From contig NZ_KB900609.1 of NCBI RefSeq assembly GCF_000379105.1, positions 7,163,345 to 7,227,344 of the forward strand: a DNA stretch of 64,000 bases. The letters are read 5' to 3'. The stretch comes from Methylobacterium sp. WSM2598. Its GTDB lineage: Bacteria > Pseudomonadota > Alphaproteobacteria > Rhizobiales > Beijerinckiaceae. Below are positions 29,201 to 37,994 of the stretch, one piece after another. Position 1 is the stretch's first letter. Each line of letters starts with the position of its first letter. The notes beneath the pieces are model-generated. The model had not been told where the DNA came from and searched no databases. It was given only the letters and a program-made list of their open reading frames with translations. Both the position numbers and the translations under genes were made by a program.

Positions 29201-29495
29201 TCCTGGCGTAGATCAGCTGGCCGCAGCCGACGGCGCAGAACGGGCAGATGCTGGTGCCGACCCGGTCGGCCTCCTCCAGGCGCGGCCGCAGGCGCTCCGA
29301 CATCGTGCTGCGGGCGGCGCGCCCCATCACGCTCTCGCCCGCGAGCTGCCGCGGGATCGACCAGTCGCGCAGGAAGCCGGTGACCCGCTCGCCGATCCCC
29401 TTGCCGATCCCCTTGCCGATCCGCCGCGCCATGGCCGCCACTCCACCGTCCAGGGGGCCGATCGCGACCCGCCCCAGCGCTCCAATCCCGACCAT
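26208..29495 (-). CDS. fdhA: formate dehydrogenase alpha subunit, selenocysteine-containing
   Basis: A molybdopterin-dependent formate dehydrogenase of the FDH-N-like family, 1095 residues if UGA at 28824-28826 is read as Sec224. Before the UGA comes NYLIKKLFGGGLGIVNIENQ then ARI; after it HSASVPSLGTSFGRGAAT, exactly the FdnG context. An N-terminal [4Fe-4S] site is SICPFCAVGCG plus LCPKGA, and the bis-MGD domains follow (DCIIEMGSNIAENHP). No Tat signal precedes the cluster; the leader is basic (ARRIGKGIGKGIGERVTGFL), so the subunit is probably cytoplasmic. Later starts such as 29432 are possible. It is divergent from the beta subunit. Read naively it would be split into two genes. Confidence 0.93.
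28794..28826 (-). promoter_or_regulatory. UGA selenocysteine codon and bacterial SECIS hairpin
   Basis: The in-frame UGA is at 28824-28826. Eleven nucleotides downstream starts GGUGCCCAGUCUGGGUACC (28812-28794), which folds as an 8-bp stem (GGUGCCCA / UGGGUACC, one G-U pair) with a GUC loop. Spacing and the GUCU loop resemble the E. coli fdhF SECIS (11 nt, then a stem with GGUCU loop) bound by SelB. Sec insertion requires selABCD elsewhere in the genome; they are not in this window. Confidence 0.85.
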
Positions 29496-29728
29496 GCGTC
29501 ATGGTTCCGGCGGCGCGGCGCGCGCCGGCGGCACGGCGCCCGGCTTCGTACGCTGCCGGACCGAGCGCGGCCGGCCCGGCGCCTGGAGGCGCCGCCCGGG
29601 GGCGTTATGTGACCGCGGGAGCAGCCGGCCGGGATGCCGCCGAGGGACGCCGCTGAACCAACCCGGTCCCCCGGCGTTGGCGGCGCGAAAGCGGCGCGAG
29701 CGGGCGCTCTGCGCGGACGAGGGATCCC
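29496..29728. promoter_or_regulatory. divergent promoter region of the formate respiration locus
   Basis: 233 bp between fdhA and the small ORF leading the long plus-strand operon. It should hold both promoters. I could not pick out a convincing -24/-12 or -35/-10 pair or a clear operator. Confidence 0.35.
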
Positions 29729-29947
29729 ATGCCGTCGATGCGAGGCGTCGTCACCATCGCGCAGGAGACCCGGTTCCAGCTCGTCGACGACGAGGGGATC
29801 GCGCACCTCTTCGTGCTGGGGCCGATGGCGGGGGCGGAGCCCGACGACCTCGCCCGGCTCCAGGCCGAGCAGGCCCGGGTGCGGGTGCGCTACGCGCGGA
29901 CCCGCAACCTGATCGCCCACCGCGCCGAGCGGCTGGAGCGGATCTGA
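29729..29947 (+). CDS. small conserved-looking protein heading the formate respiration operon
   Basis: A 72-residue soluble protein (VVTIAQETRFQLVDDEGIAH then LFVLGPMAGAEPDD). It is short-stranded in the first half and basic helical in the second (LQAEQARVRVRYARTRNLIA). It lies 10 bp before the beta subunit gene, so the two are almost certainly co-transcribed. No known motif is recognised; an assembly or regulatory role is a guess from position. An in-frame ATG at 29738 is an alternative start. Confidence 0.66.
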   Translation: MPSMRGVVTIAQETRFQLVDDEGIAHLFVLGPMAGAEPDDLARLQAEQARVRVRYARTRNLIAHRAERLERI

Positions 29948-29957
29948 GGGCCGGCCG

Positions 29958-30920
29958 ATGGGCATCCAGCACCTGCATCCCCGCGCGGCCGAGATCGCGG
30001 AGTCGCGCCTCGACCGGATGATCCCGGACGAGGCCGAGATCACCGCCGGCACCCGCATCGAGCCGGGCCGATCCTACGGCTTCTTCACCGACACCACGGT
30101 CTGCATCGGCTGCAAGGCCTGCGAGGTCGCCTGCAAGGAGTGGAACAACCTGCCGGCCGACAATCTCGGGCTCTCCGGCCACAGCTTCGACAATACCGGC
30201 GCCCTCTCGGCCAACACGTGGCGCCACGTCAGCTTCGTGGAGAAGTCCGGCCCCGGCGGGGTGCGCGACAGCCTCCAGACGCCGTTCCAGAGCGGCTGGC
30301 TGATGATGAGCGACGTGTGCAAGCACTGCCACAACGCGCCCTGCCTGGAAGCCTGCCCGACCGGCGCCCTGTTCAAGACCGAGTTCGACACCGTCGTGGT
30401 GCAGCAGGACATCTGCAACGGCTGCGGCTATTGCGTGCCGGCCTGCCCGTTCGGGGTGGTCGACGTCAGCACCGTCGACGGCAAGGCGCACAAGTGCACC
30501 CTCTGCTACGACCGCCTGAAGGGCGGGCTGGAGCCGGCCTGCGCCAAGTCCTGCCCGACCGACTCGATCCAGTTCGGGGAACTCGGCGACCTGCACGAGA
30601 AGGCGCGCGCGCGGGTCGAGACCCTGCACGGGCGCGGCGTGCCCGGCGCCTACCTGTACGGCGTGCCCGGCAGCCCGGGCGCCACCGGCGATCTCGGGCA
30701 CCTCAACGCCTTCTTCCTGCTCACCGACCGGCCGGAGGTCTACAACCTGCCGGCCGCGCCGACCCGGCCCGCCAACCGGGTCGCCCCGAGCCTCGCGACC
30801 GGGCTCACCGCGGTGGCGGGCCTCGCCCTCGCGGCGGCGCTCCTGCTCGGCGGGGCCGGATCCCGGGGCGGCCGGCGCGGTCCCGATCAGCGCGGTGCCG
30901 GCCGCCAGGAGCGCGCCTGA
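29958..30920 (+). CDS. fdhB: formate dehydrogenase iron-sulfur (beta) subunit
   Basis: A 320-residue electron-transfer subunit with four ferredoxin-type [4Fe-4S] sites, all sixteen cysteines present: CIGCKACEVAC, CKHCHNAPCLEAC, CNGCGYCVPAC, and CTLCYDRL with CAKSC. A C-terminal membrane helix (SLATGLTAVAGLALAAALLL) anchors it as in FdnH/FdoH. It passes electrons from the alpha subunit to the NrfD subunit, whose ATG overlaps its stop (TGATG). No Tat or Sec signal is seen in either catalytic subunit. Confidence 0.93.
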   Translation: MGIQHLHPRAAEIAESRLDRMIPDEAEITAGTRIEPGRSYGFFTDTTVCIGCKACEVACKEWNNLPADNLGLSGHSFDNTGALSANTWRHVSFVEKSGPGGVRDSLQTPFQSGWLMMSDVCKHCHNAPCLEACPTGALFKTEFDTVVVQQDICNGCGYCVPACPFGVVDVSTVDGKAHKCTLCYDRLKGGLEPACAKSCPTDSIQFGELGDLHEKARARVETLHGRGVPGAYLYGVPGSPGATGDLGHLNAFFLLTDRPEVYNLPAAPTRPANRVAPSLATGLTAVAGLALAAALLLGGAGSRGGRRGPDQRGAGRQERA

Positions 30921-32053
30921 TGGCCGAGTATCCCGTCGTCGCGCGCGGCCCCGAGGCCCCGCTCCCCCGCCCGGACCGCGCCTCGGGCGCGCGCCGGCCG
31001 GAACCCGGGGAGGCCTGGGCGGGGCCGACCTATTACGGCCGCGCGCAGCTCAAGCCGGCGCCGTTCGAGAACGCGGTGGTGGGCGGCTACATCTTCCTCG
31101 CCGGCCTCTCGGGCTCCTCGGCGATCCTGGCGGCCCTCGCCGAGGCGACCCGGGGCGTCGAGGCCGGCCCGATGATCCGCCGCGCCCGCTACACGGCCCT
31201 GCTCGCGCCGACCCTCGGCAGCGCGCTCCTGATCTACGACCTGCACACCCCGAGCCGCTTCTACAACATGCTGCGGGTGGCCAAGGCCACCTCGCCGATG
31301 TCGATCGGGACCTGGATCCTGATGGGCTTCTCCGCCTGCGCGGGCGTGAGCGCCGCGGCGCAGGTCGCCGCCGATCTCGGGATCGCCCCGAGGACCATGC
31401 GGGGGGCCGCCCGCGCGGCGGGCGTGCCGGCGGCCCTGCTCGGGGCGGGGTTGTCGACCTACACGGCCGCCCTCCTCTCGGCGACCTCGACGCCGCTCTG
31501 GGCGGCGGCACCCCGCGCGCTGGCAGTGCGCTTCGGCGCTTCCTCGGTGGCGTCGGGGGCGGCGGCCCTGGCGATGGCCGAGCCCGCCGGGCCGCAGCGG
31601 GACGCGCTGCACGGCATCGCGGCCGCGGCGCTCGCGGTCGAGCTCGCCGGGGACGCGGCCGCGGCGCTCGCCTATCGGCGGACGGGGGTCGAGCCCGCCA
31701 CGCGCGGGCGGGCCGGGACGGCCGAGAAGGTCGGCGCCGTCGGCCTGGGCGTGCTGCTGCCGCTCGGGCTCTACGCGGCCGAGCGCGCGATGCGCGCCCG
31801 CGGGCGGCGGCCGCCCGCGGAGCTGTCCGTGGCGGCGGGCCTCGCGGTGCTGGCCGGCAGCGCGCTGCTGCGCATCTCCGTGATGGGAGCGGGCGACGAA
31901 TCCGCGGCGCGGCCGGATGTCAGCTTCCGCTTCGCGCAGCCCGAGAATTTGCCCGAGACCTCGCCCGAGAGCTCCCCCGAACATGGCCCGCCGCCGCGCA
32001 CCGGCCGCCTCCGCGCCGCTCACCGGTCCGTCCCGCTCCGACGCTCCGCCTGA
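30920..32053 (+). CDS. NrfD/PsrC-type membrane subunit of formate dehydrogenase
   Basis: A 377-residue integral membrane protein with about eight hydrophobic helices. The N-terminal half has the NrfD pattern (GGYIFLAGLSGSSAILAALA; LIYDLHTPSRFYNMLRV, the conserved D-L-x-x-P-x-R-F). It is expected to pass electrons to quinone in place of cytochrome b (FdnI). The C-terminal tail is Pro/Ser rich and soluble. The gene overlaps fdhB and ends 2 nt before actA. Confidence 0.88.
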   Translation: MAEYPVVARGPEAPLPRPDRASGARRPEPGEAWAGPTYYGRAQLKPAPFENAVVGGYIFLAGLSGSSAILAALAEATRGVEAGPMIRRARYTALLAPTLGSALLIYDLHTPSRFYNMLRVAKATSPMSIGTWILMGFSACAGVSAAAQVAADLGIAPRTMRGAARAAGVPAALLGAGLSTYTAALLSATSTPLWAAAPRALAVRFGASSVASGAAALAMAEPAGPQRDALHGIAAAALAVELAGDAAAALAYRRTGVEPATRGRAGTAEKVGAVGLGVLLPLGLYAAERAMRARGRRPPAELSVAAGLAVLAGSALLRISVMGAGDESAARPDVSFRFAQPENLPETSPESSPEHGPPPRTGRLRAAHRSVPLRRSA

Positions 32054-32055
32054 CC

Positions 32056-32712
32056 GTGCAGATCTTCCGTCCCGGCGCCGACACGATCATCCGCCTGGTG
32101 ATGGCCGGGATGGCCGCGGCCCCGGTGCTGGCGGTCGGGCTGACCTACCGGCTCTGGGCCGCGCCCTACGCCACCGGGCAGAACGTGGTCCGCGCGCAGC
32201 CGGTGCCCTTCAGCCACCAGCACCATGTCGGCGGGCTCGGGATCGCCTGCCGCTACTGCCACACCTCCGTGGAGAAGGCCCGCTTCGCCGGCCTCCCCCC
32301 GACCCACACCTGCATGTCCTGCCACTCGCAGATCTGGACCAATGCCGAGATGCTGGCGCCGGTGCGGGCGAGCCTCGCCACCGGCACGCCGATCCGCTGG
32401 CGGCGCGTCCACACCCTGCCGGACTACGTCTACTTCGACCACAGCGTGCACGTCGCCAAGGGCGTCGGCTGCTCGACCTGCCACGGCGCCGTCCAGGGCA
32501 TGCCGCTGATGCGCCAGGCCGCCCCGCTCACGATGAGCTGGTGCCTCGACTGCCACCGCAACCCCGAGCCGAATCTCCGCCCCCGCGAGGAGGTCTACGA
32601 CATGGCCTGGACCCCTCCCCCCGACCAGGAGACCCGCGGCAGGGCGCTGAGGGCGGCCTACCACATCCGGTCCGCCGACCGCCTCAGCGAGTGCTCGATA
32701 TGCCACCGCTGA
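32056..32712 (+). CDS. actA: alternative complex III subunit A, multiheme cytochrome c
   Basis: A 218-residue cytochrome with an N-terminal membrane helix (LVMAGMAAAPVLAVGLTYRL) and five CxxCH heme sites: CRYCH, CMSCH, CSTCH, CLDCH and CSICH, the last at the C-terminus. Five hemes match the known ActA of Rhodothermus. It works in the periplasm as part of the quinol:cytochrome c oxidoreductase. It starts at GTG 32056, directly after nrfD, and overlaps actB by 13 nt. Confidence 0.93.
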   Translation: MQIFRPGADTIIRLVMAGMAAAPVLAVGLTYRLWAAPYATGQNVVRAQPVPFSHQHHVGGLGIACRYCHTSVEKARFAGLPPTHTCMSCHSQIWTNAEMLAPVRASLATGTPIRWRRVHTLPDYVYFDHSVHVAKGVGCSTCHGAVQGMPLMRQAAPLTMSWCLDCHRNPEPNLRPREEVYDMAWTPPPDQETRGRALRAAYHIRSADRLSECSICHR

Positions 32713-35543
32713 GCGGGCCCCGGACGGTCTCGCGCCGCGAGGCGCTGCGGGCCTTCGCGGCCGGCATCACGCTGGCGGCCGGCGCCTGCACCAAGCCGGA
32801 CGAGGAGATCGTCCCCTACGTGGTCCAGCCCGAGCGGGTCACCGGGGGCGTGCCGCTCGCCTTCGCCAGCACCCTGCCGCTCGCCGGCTACGGCCGCGGC
32901 TGCCGGGTGCGCTCCGTGGACGGTCGCCCGATCAAGGTCGAGGGCAACCCGCGCCACCCGGGGAGCCTCGGGGCGACGGACGTCTTCGCCGAGGCGGCGG
33001 TGCTGTCCCTCTACGATCCCGACCGCTCGAAGACCCTGCGCCAGGGCGGCGACATCGGCACCTGGAGCGCGCTGCAGCGGGCGCTCGTCGCCAAGGTCGC
33101 GGCCTGGCGGGAGACGCGCGGCGAGGGGATGCGGCTGCTCACCGGCCGGGTGACCTCGCCGACGCTCCAGCGCCAGATCGCCCGCCTGCTCGACGCCTAT
33201 CCGCGGGCGGCCTGGCACGCGCACGAGCCGACCGAGGACGCCTCCGCCCGGGCCGGCGCCGCCCTCGCCTTCGGCCGCCCGCTCTGGCCCGTGCCGCATC
33301 TCGACCGCGCCGCCGTGATCGTCAGCCTCGACGCCGACCCGCTCGGCCCGGGTCCCGACCAGATCCGCAACGGCCGCGGCTTCGGCAGCCGCCGCGTCCC
33401 GGCGGCGGGCGAGGGCTTCTCGCGGCTCTACGCGGTCGAGGCGGCGCCGACCCTGACCGGCGCCAAGGCCGACCACCGCCTCGCCCTGCCGCCGCACCGG
33501 ATCGGTGAGGTGGCGGTGGCGCTGGCCCGCGCCCTCGGGGCGGACCTGCGCGCGCCGACCCTGCCGGAGGAGGCCGCCCGCCTCGCGGCGCGGGCCGCGC
33601 AGGACCTGCGCGCGCGCCGCGGCGCCGCCCTCGTCCTCGCCGGGCCGACCCTGCCGCCCGAGATCCACGCCCTCGCGCACTGGATCAACGGCGTGCTCGG
33701 CGCGCCCCTCGACTGGATCGAGCCGCCGGACCTGATCGGCGGCCGGGCGCCCGGCACGCTCTCCGACCTCGCCCGCGACCTCGCGGCGGGCGGCGTGCAG
33801 GACCTCGTGATGCTCGGGGTCAACCCGGTCTACGACGCGCCCGCCGACCTCGCCCTCGCGGAGAGGCTGGGCCGGGCCCCGTTCCGGCTCCATCTCGGCC
33901 CCGCCGTGGACGAGACGGCCGTGCTCGCCACCTGGCACGTGCCCGAGACCCACCCGCTCGAGGCCTGGGGCGACCTGCGGGCCGTCGACGGCACCGCCTC
34001 GCTGGTGCAGCCCCTGATCCGCCCCCTCTACGCCACCCGCACGGCCGAGGAGGTCGTCTGCGCCCTCCTCGGCGAGGGCGACGCCGCGTCCTACGACCTC
34101 GTGCGCGAGACCTGGAGGCCGGGGCGCGAGGCCGGGTTCGAGGAATGGTGGCGGCGCGCCCTGCACGAGGGCGTGGTGCAGGACAGCGCCGCCGCGCCGG
34201 TGGCGACCGGCAGCCCGCGCCTGCCCGATCCCGGGCCGCCCGCCGCCGCGCAGGACCTCACCCTGGTGCTGCGGCCCGATCCCGGGACCTGGGACGGGCG
34301 CATGGCCAACAATGCCTGGCTGCAGGAATGCCCGGCGCCCCTGACCAAGCAGGTCTGGGGCAACGCCCTCGCCCTCGCCCCCGACGAGGCGGCCCGGCGC
34401 GGCCTCGCCCAGGGCGACCTCGTCCGCGTCGCCGCCGGCGGGCGCAGCATCGAGGTGCCGGTCGCGACCGTGCCGGGCCACGCGGCGGGCGTGGCGAGCC
34501 TGACCCTCGGCCACGGCCGCTCCCGGGCCGGCGCCATCGGCAACGGCATCGGCGCCAGCGCCTACGCGCTGCGCCGCGAGGACGCCCTCTGGCGCGTCGA
34601 CGGCGTCGCCCTCGCCCCGACCGGGCAGCATCCCGGGATCCTGACGACCCAGCGCGTGGTGCGCGAGCGGGAGGCGCGGGAGAACTACCCGCTCCTGACG
34701 CTCGCCGCCCTGGCCGAGGGCCGAACCGCCATCGGCGAGGCGCCCGGGACCGATCCCGGCCCCCATCCGAGCCTGATCGCGCCCTGGACGGGCGACGCGG
34801 ACGGCCACGCCTGGGCCATGGTGATCGACGCCTCGCTCTGCATCGGCTGCAACGCCTGCGTGGTCGCCTGCCAGACCGAGAACAACGTGCCGGTGGTGGG
34901 GCCGGAGGAGGTCGCGCGCGGGCGGCTGATGCACTGGCTGCGCGTCGACACCTACGATCGCGGCGGGCCGGACCATCCCCGTCCGGGCTTCCAGCCCGTG
35001 CCCTGCATGCATTGCGAGCACGCGCCCTGCGAGCCGGTCTGCCCGGTCGCGGCCTCGGTCCACGACGGCGAGGGCCTCAACCTCCAGGTCTACAACCGCT
35101 GCATCGGCACCCGCTTCTGCGAGGCCAACTGCCCCTACAAGGTGCGCCGCTTCAACTTCCTCGGCTACGCGGACGGGCAGGAATACGCCAATCTCGGCCT
35201 CGACCCGCTGCCGGCCCAGCGCAACCCGGAGGTGACGGTCCGCCAGCGCGGCGTGATGGAGAAGTGCACCTACTGCATCCAGCGGATCAGCGGCGCGCGC
35301 CGCGCCGCGGAGCGGGACGGGCGCCCGCTCGGGCCGGGCGAGGTCACCACCGCCTGCCAGGATGCCTGCCCGAGCCGGGCGATCGCCTTCGGCGACCTCG
35401 CCGAGGCGGGGTCCGACGTCGCCCGCCTGAGGGCGGAGCCGCGCCACTACGCGCTGCTCGGCCATCTCGGGACGCGCCCGCGCACCACCTACCTGGCGGA
35501 CCTGCGCAACCCCGCCCCCGACCTGCCGGGAGACGGCTCGTGA
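32700..35543 (+). CDS. actB: alternative complex III subunit B, molybdopterin-like plus Fe-S protein
   Basis: A 947-residue fusion. It has a twin-arginine signal (SRREALRAFAAGITLAAGAC), a long molybdopterin-oxidoreductase-like domain without a cofactor site, and a C-terminal ferredoxin domain from about residue 705 with CIGCNACVVACQ, CMHCEHAPCEPVC, CIGTRFCEANC and CTYCIQRI with CQDAC. This set corresponds to three 4Fe-4S and one 3Fe-4S cluster in characterised ActB. It is periplasmic and bound to ActC. A Cys follows the signal hydrophobic core, but the lipobox is imperfect. Confidence 0.94.
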   Translation: MPPLSGPRTVSRREALRAFAAGITLAAGACTKPDEEIVPYVVQPERVTGGVPLAFASTLPLAGYGRGCRVRSVDGRPIKVEGNPRHPGSLGATDVFAEAAVLSLYDPDRSKTLRQGGDIGTWSALQRALVAKVAAWRETRGEGMRLLTGRVTSPTLQRQIARLLDAYPRAAWHAHEPTEDASARAGAALAFGRPLWPVPHLDRAAVIVSLDADPLGPGPDQIRNGRGFGSRRVPAAGEGFSRLYAVEAAPTLTGAKADHRLALPPHRIGEVAVALARALGADLRAPTLPEEAARLAARAAQDLRARRGAALVLAGPTLPPEIHALAHWINGVLGAPLDWIEPPDLIGGRAPGTLSDLARDLAAGGVQDLVMLGVNPVYDAPADLALAERLGRAPFRLHLGPAVDETAVLATWHVPETHPLEAWGDLRAVDGTASLVQPLIRPLYATRTAEEVVCALLGEGDAASYDLVRETWRPGREAGFEEWWRRALHEGVVQDSAAAPVATGSPRLPDPGPPAAAQDLTLVLRPDPGTWDGRMANNAWLQECPAPLTKQVWGNALALAPDEAARRGLAQGDLVRVAAGGRSIEVPVATVPGHAAGVASLTLGHGRSRAGAIGNGIGASAYALRREDALWRVDGVALAPTGQHPGILTTQRVVREREARENYPLLTLAALAEGRTAIGEAPGTDPGPHPSLIAPWTGDADGHAWAMVIDASLCIGCNACVVACQTENNVPVVGPEEVARGRLMHWLRVDTYDRGGPDHPRPGFQPVPCMHCEHAPCEPVCPVAASVHDGEGLNLQVYNRCIGTRFCEANCPYKVRRFNFLGYADGQEYANLGLDPLPAQRNPEVTVRQRGVMEKCTYCIQRISGARRAAERDGRPLGPGEVTTACQDACPSRAIAFGDLAEAGSDVARLRAEPRHYALLGHLGTRPRTTYLADLRNPAPDLPGDGS

Positions 35544-36895
35544 GCGCGGAGCCCCGGCCGGCCCGTCGCTGGATCGCCGCCGCGCGCGAGAGCGACGCGG
35601 CCATCACGGACGCGGTGGTCGCCCCGATCCTGGTCGGGGTCGGCCGGGGCTGGTGGATCGCCCTCGCACTCACCCTGCCCTTCGTGCTCCTGACGCTCGT
35701 CGCCGTCGCGTGGCTGTTCTGGCGGGGCGTCGGCGTCTGGGGCATCAACACCACGGTGGTGTGGGGCTTCGCCATCGCCAACTACGTCTGGTGGATCGGC
35801 ATCGGCAATGCCGGCACGCTGATCTCCTCGATGCTGCTCCTGACCCGGCAGCACTGGCGGGCCTCGATCAACCGCTTCGCCGAGGCGATGACCCTGTTCG
35901 CGGTCTCGATCGCCGGGCTGTTCCCGATCCTCCACCTCGGGCGGCCGATCTACGCCTACTGGCTCGCCCCCTACCCGAACACGATGGGGCTGTGGCCGCA
36001 ATGGCGCAGCGCCCTGGTGTGGGATTTCTGGGCCATCGTCAGCTACCTGCTGTTCTCGCTGCTGTTCTGGTACGTCGGGCTGATCCCCGACCTCGCGACG
36101 ATGCGCGACCGGGCGGATTCGCGGGGCGCCCGGCTCTTCTACGGCACCCTGGCGCTCGGCTGGCGCGGCTCGGCCCGGCACTGGCGCCGCCTCGGGACCC
36201 TGCACACGACGCTGGCGGCGCTCGCCGTGCCCCTGGTCTGCTCGGTCCACTCGATCGTCGGCCTCGACTTCGCGGCGAGCCTGATGCCGGGCTGGCAGGA
36301 GAGCCTCTTCCCGCCCTACTTCGTGGTCGGCGCGATGTATTCGGGCTTCGCCATGGTGGTGGTGCTGGCGATCCTGGTGCGCTGGGGCCTCCGGCTCCAG
36401 GCCCTGATCACCGTCAACCACTTCGAGGTGATGGGGCGGGTGATGCTGATGGCCTCGCTGGTCATGGGCCTGTCCTACGCCACCGAATGGTTCATGGCCT
36501 GGTACGGGGGCAGGCCCGACGAGCGCCGCCTCGTCGCCTACGAGTTCCTGGGCGACTACGCGCTCCTCTTCTGGGCGATGCTCGCCTGCAACGTGGTGGT
36601 GCCGCAGGCCCTCTGGCTGCGCCGCCTGCGGCGCAGCATCCCGGCCATGCTGGCGATCTCGCTCGTCATCAATGTCGGGATGTGGCTGGAGCGCATCCTG
36701 ATCACCTGGACGACGCTGTCGCACGGCTACGCCGCGAGCCTGTGGCGGGTGTTCCGCCCGACCTTCTGGGACTGGTCCTTCCTGATCGGTCCGCTCGGAT
36801 TGTTCGCCTTCTTCTTCCTTCTGTTCGTGCGCGTGGTGCCGGCGGTGTCGATGCACGAGCTGCGCGAACTCGCCCACCGGGAAGGGGCCGCCTGA
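35540..36895 (+). CDS. actC: alternative complex III subunit C, NrfD-like quinol site
   Basis: A 451-residue polytopic protein with about ten helices, carrying the NrfD-type quinol site (GVWGINTTVVWGFAIANYVW, HLGRPIYAYWLAPYPN, HSIVGLDFAASLMPGWQ). The start GTG overlaps the actB stop (GTGA). It is the main quinol-oxidising membrane subunit together with ActF. The gene order A-B-C-D-E-F is the canonical one. Confidence 0.93.
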   Translation: MSAEPRPARRWIAAARESDAAITDAVVAPILVGVGRGWWIALALTLPFVLLTLVAVAWLFWRGVGVWGINTTVVWGFAIANYVWWIGIGNAGTLISSMLLLTRQHWRASINRFAEAMTLFAVSIAGLFPILHLGRPIYAYWLAPYPNTMGLWPQWRSALVWDFWAIVSYLLFSLLFWYVGLIPDLATMRDRADSRGARLFYGTLALGWRGSARHWRRLGTLHTTLAALAVPLVCSVHSIVGLDFAASLMPGWQESLFPPYFVVGAMYSGFAMVVVLAILVRWGLRLQALITVNHFEVMGRVMLMASLVMGLSYATEWFMAWYGGRPDERRLVAYEFLGDYALLFWAMLACNVVVPQALWLRRLRRSIPAMLAISLVINVGMWLERILITWTTLSHGYAASLWRVFRPTFWDWSFLIGPLGLFAFFFLLFVRVVPAVSMHELRELAHREGAA

Positions 36896-37413
36896 TGGGA
36901 GAGATGCTCGCCTGCTTCGCGGATCCCCGCAGCCTGGTCCGGGCGGCCCGCACGTTGCGCGCGCGGGGCCACCGGCCCCTCGACACTTTCACGCCCTACC
37001 CGGTGGAGGCGGTCGAGGGCGTGCTGGACCCGCGCCCGAGCCGCCTGCGCTGGGCGATGCTGGCCGGGGGCGTCGGCGCGGCGGCCTTCGCGTATCTCCT
37101 GCAATGGTACAGCGCGGTGATCGACTACCCGCTCAATTCCGGCGGGCGCCCGCTGCACAGCTGGCCGGTCTTCCTGCTGGTGCCGTTCGAGGTGGGGGTG
37201 TTCGCGGCGGCGCTGGCGGGGCTCCTCGCCTTCCTGTGGGGCACCGGCCTGCCGCGCCTGCACCACCCGCTCTTCGCGGTCCCGGGCTTCGAGCGGGCGA
37301 GCCAGGACCGGTTCTTCCTGCTCGCCGCCGCGGCGGCGCCGGGCGACGGCACCGCCCTGCGCCACCTCCTGGAGGAGACCGGGGCCCTCGTGGTGTTCGA
37401 GGTGCGGCCATGA
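36895..37413 (+). CDS. actD: alternative complex III subunit D (DUF3341)
   Basis: A 172-residue protein with an N-terminal soluble part (MGEMLACFADPRSLVRAART) typical of DUF3341 and two membrane helices (AMLAGGVGAAAFAYLLQWYS; FLLVPFEVGVFAAALAGLLA) separated by YPLNSGGRPLHSWPVF, the signature loop of the family. It has a structural role in the complex. It overlaps both neighbours by a few nucleotides. Confidence 0.9.
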   Translation: MGEMLACFADPRSLVRAARTLRARGHRPLDTFTPYPVEAVEGVLDPRPSRLRWAMLAGGVGAAAFAYLLQWYSAVIDYPLNSGGRPLHSWPVFLLVPFEVGVFAAALAGLLAFLWGTGLPRLHHPLFAVPGFERASQDRFFLLAAAAAPGDGTALRHLLEETGALVVFEVRP

Positions 37414-37994
37414 GGAGGGCGCGCCCGTCATCCCCGCCCGCCCCCCTCCGTCGGGGGCGCCCGGCGCCGCGGCGCGCCCGCCCGGTCCTCCTCCTCGCCG
37501 GCCTGCTGGTGGCCGGCTGCCAGGACCAGAACCTCTTCCAGCAGAAGCGCTTAGACACCTACGCGGCCTCCCGGATCTGGCCGGACGGCACCTCGGCCCG
37601 GCCGCTGCCGGAGGGCGCGGTCGCGCAGGGCGACCTCGCCCGCGACGCCGCCCTCGCCGCCCCGCCGGAGGTGACGCCCGCCCTCCTCGGGCTCGGCCGC
37701 GACCGCTACGACGTGTTCTGCTCGCCCTGCCACGGCTACGACGGCGACGGGCACGGGATGATCGTGCAGCGCGGCTTCCCGCCGCCGCCCTCCTACCATT
37801 CCGAGCGCCTGCGCGCGGCCCCGGCCTCCCACTTCGTCGACGTCATCACGCGCGGCTACGGCGTGATGTACGCCTACGCGGCCCGCGTCCCGCCCGCCGA
37901 GCGCTGGGCCGTGGCCGCGTATATCCGGGCCCTGCAGCTCTCGCACCACGCCACCCTGGCCGAGGCGCCCGAAGCCGCCGGGAGGCTGCGGTGA
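37410..37994 (+). CDS. actE: alternative complex III subunit E, monoheme cytochrome c lipoprotein
   Basis: A 194-residue lipoprotein with lipobox LLVAGC and one heme site CSPCHGYDGDGHGM; the axial Met is likely in VITRGYGVMYAYAARV. It is the electron outlet of the complex toward cytochrome c or directly to the caa3 oxidase. It starts at the ATGA overlap with actD and overlaps actF (GTGA). Confidence 0.9.
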   Translation: MRRARPSSPPAPLRRGRPAPRRARPVLLLAGLLVAGCQDQNLFQQKRLDTYAASRIWPDGTSARPLPEGAVAQGDLARDAALAAPPEVTPALLGLGRDRYDVFCSPCHGYDGDGHGMIVQRGFPPPPSYHSERLRAAPASHFVDVITRGYGVMYAYAARVPPAERWAVAAYIRALQLSHHATLAEAPEAAGRLR

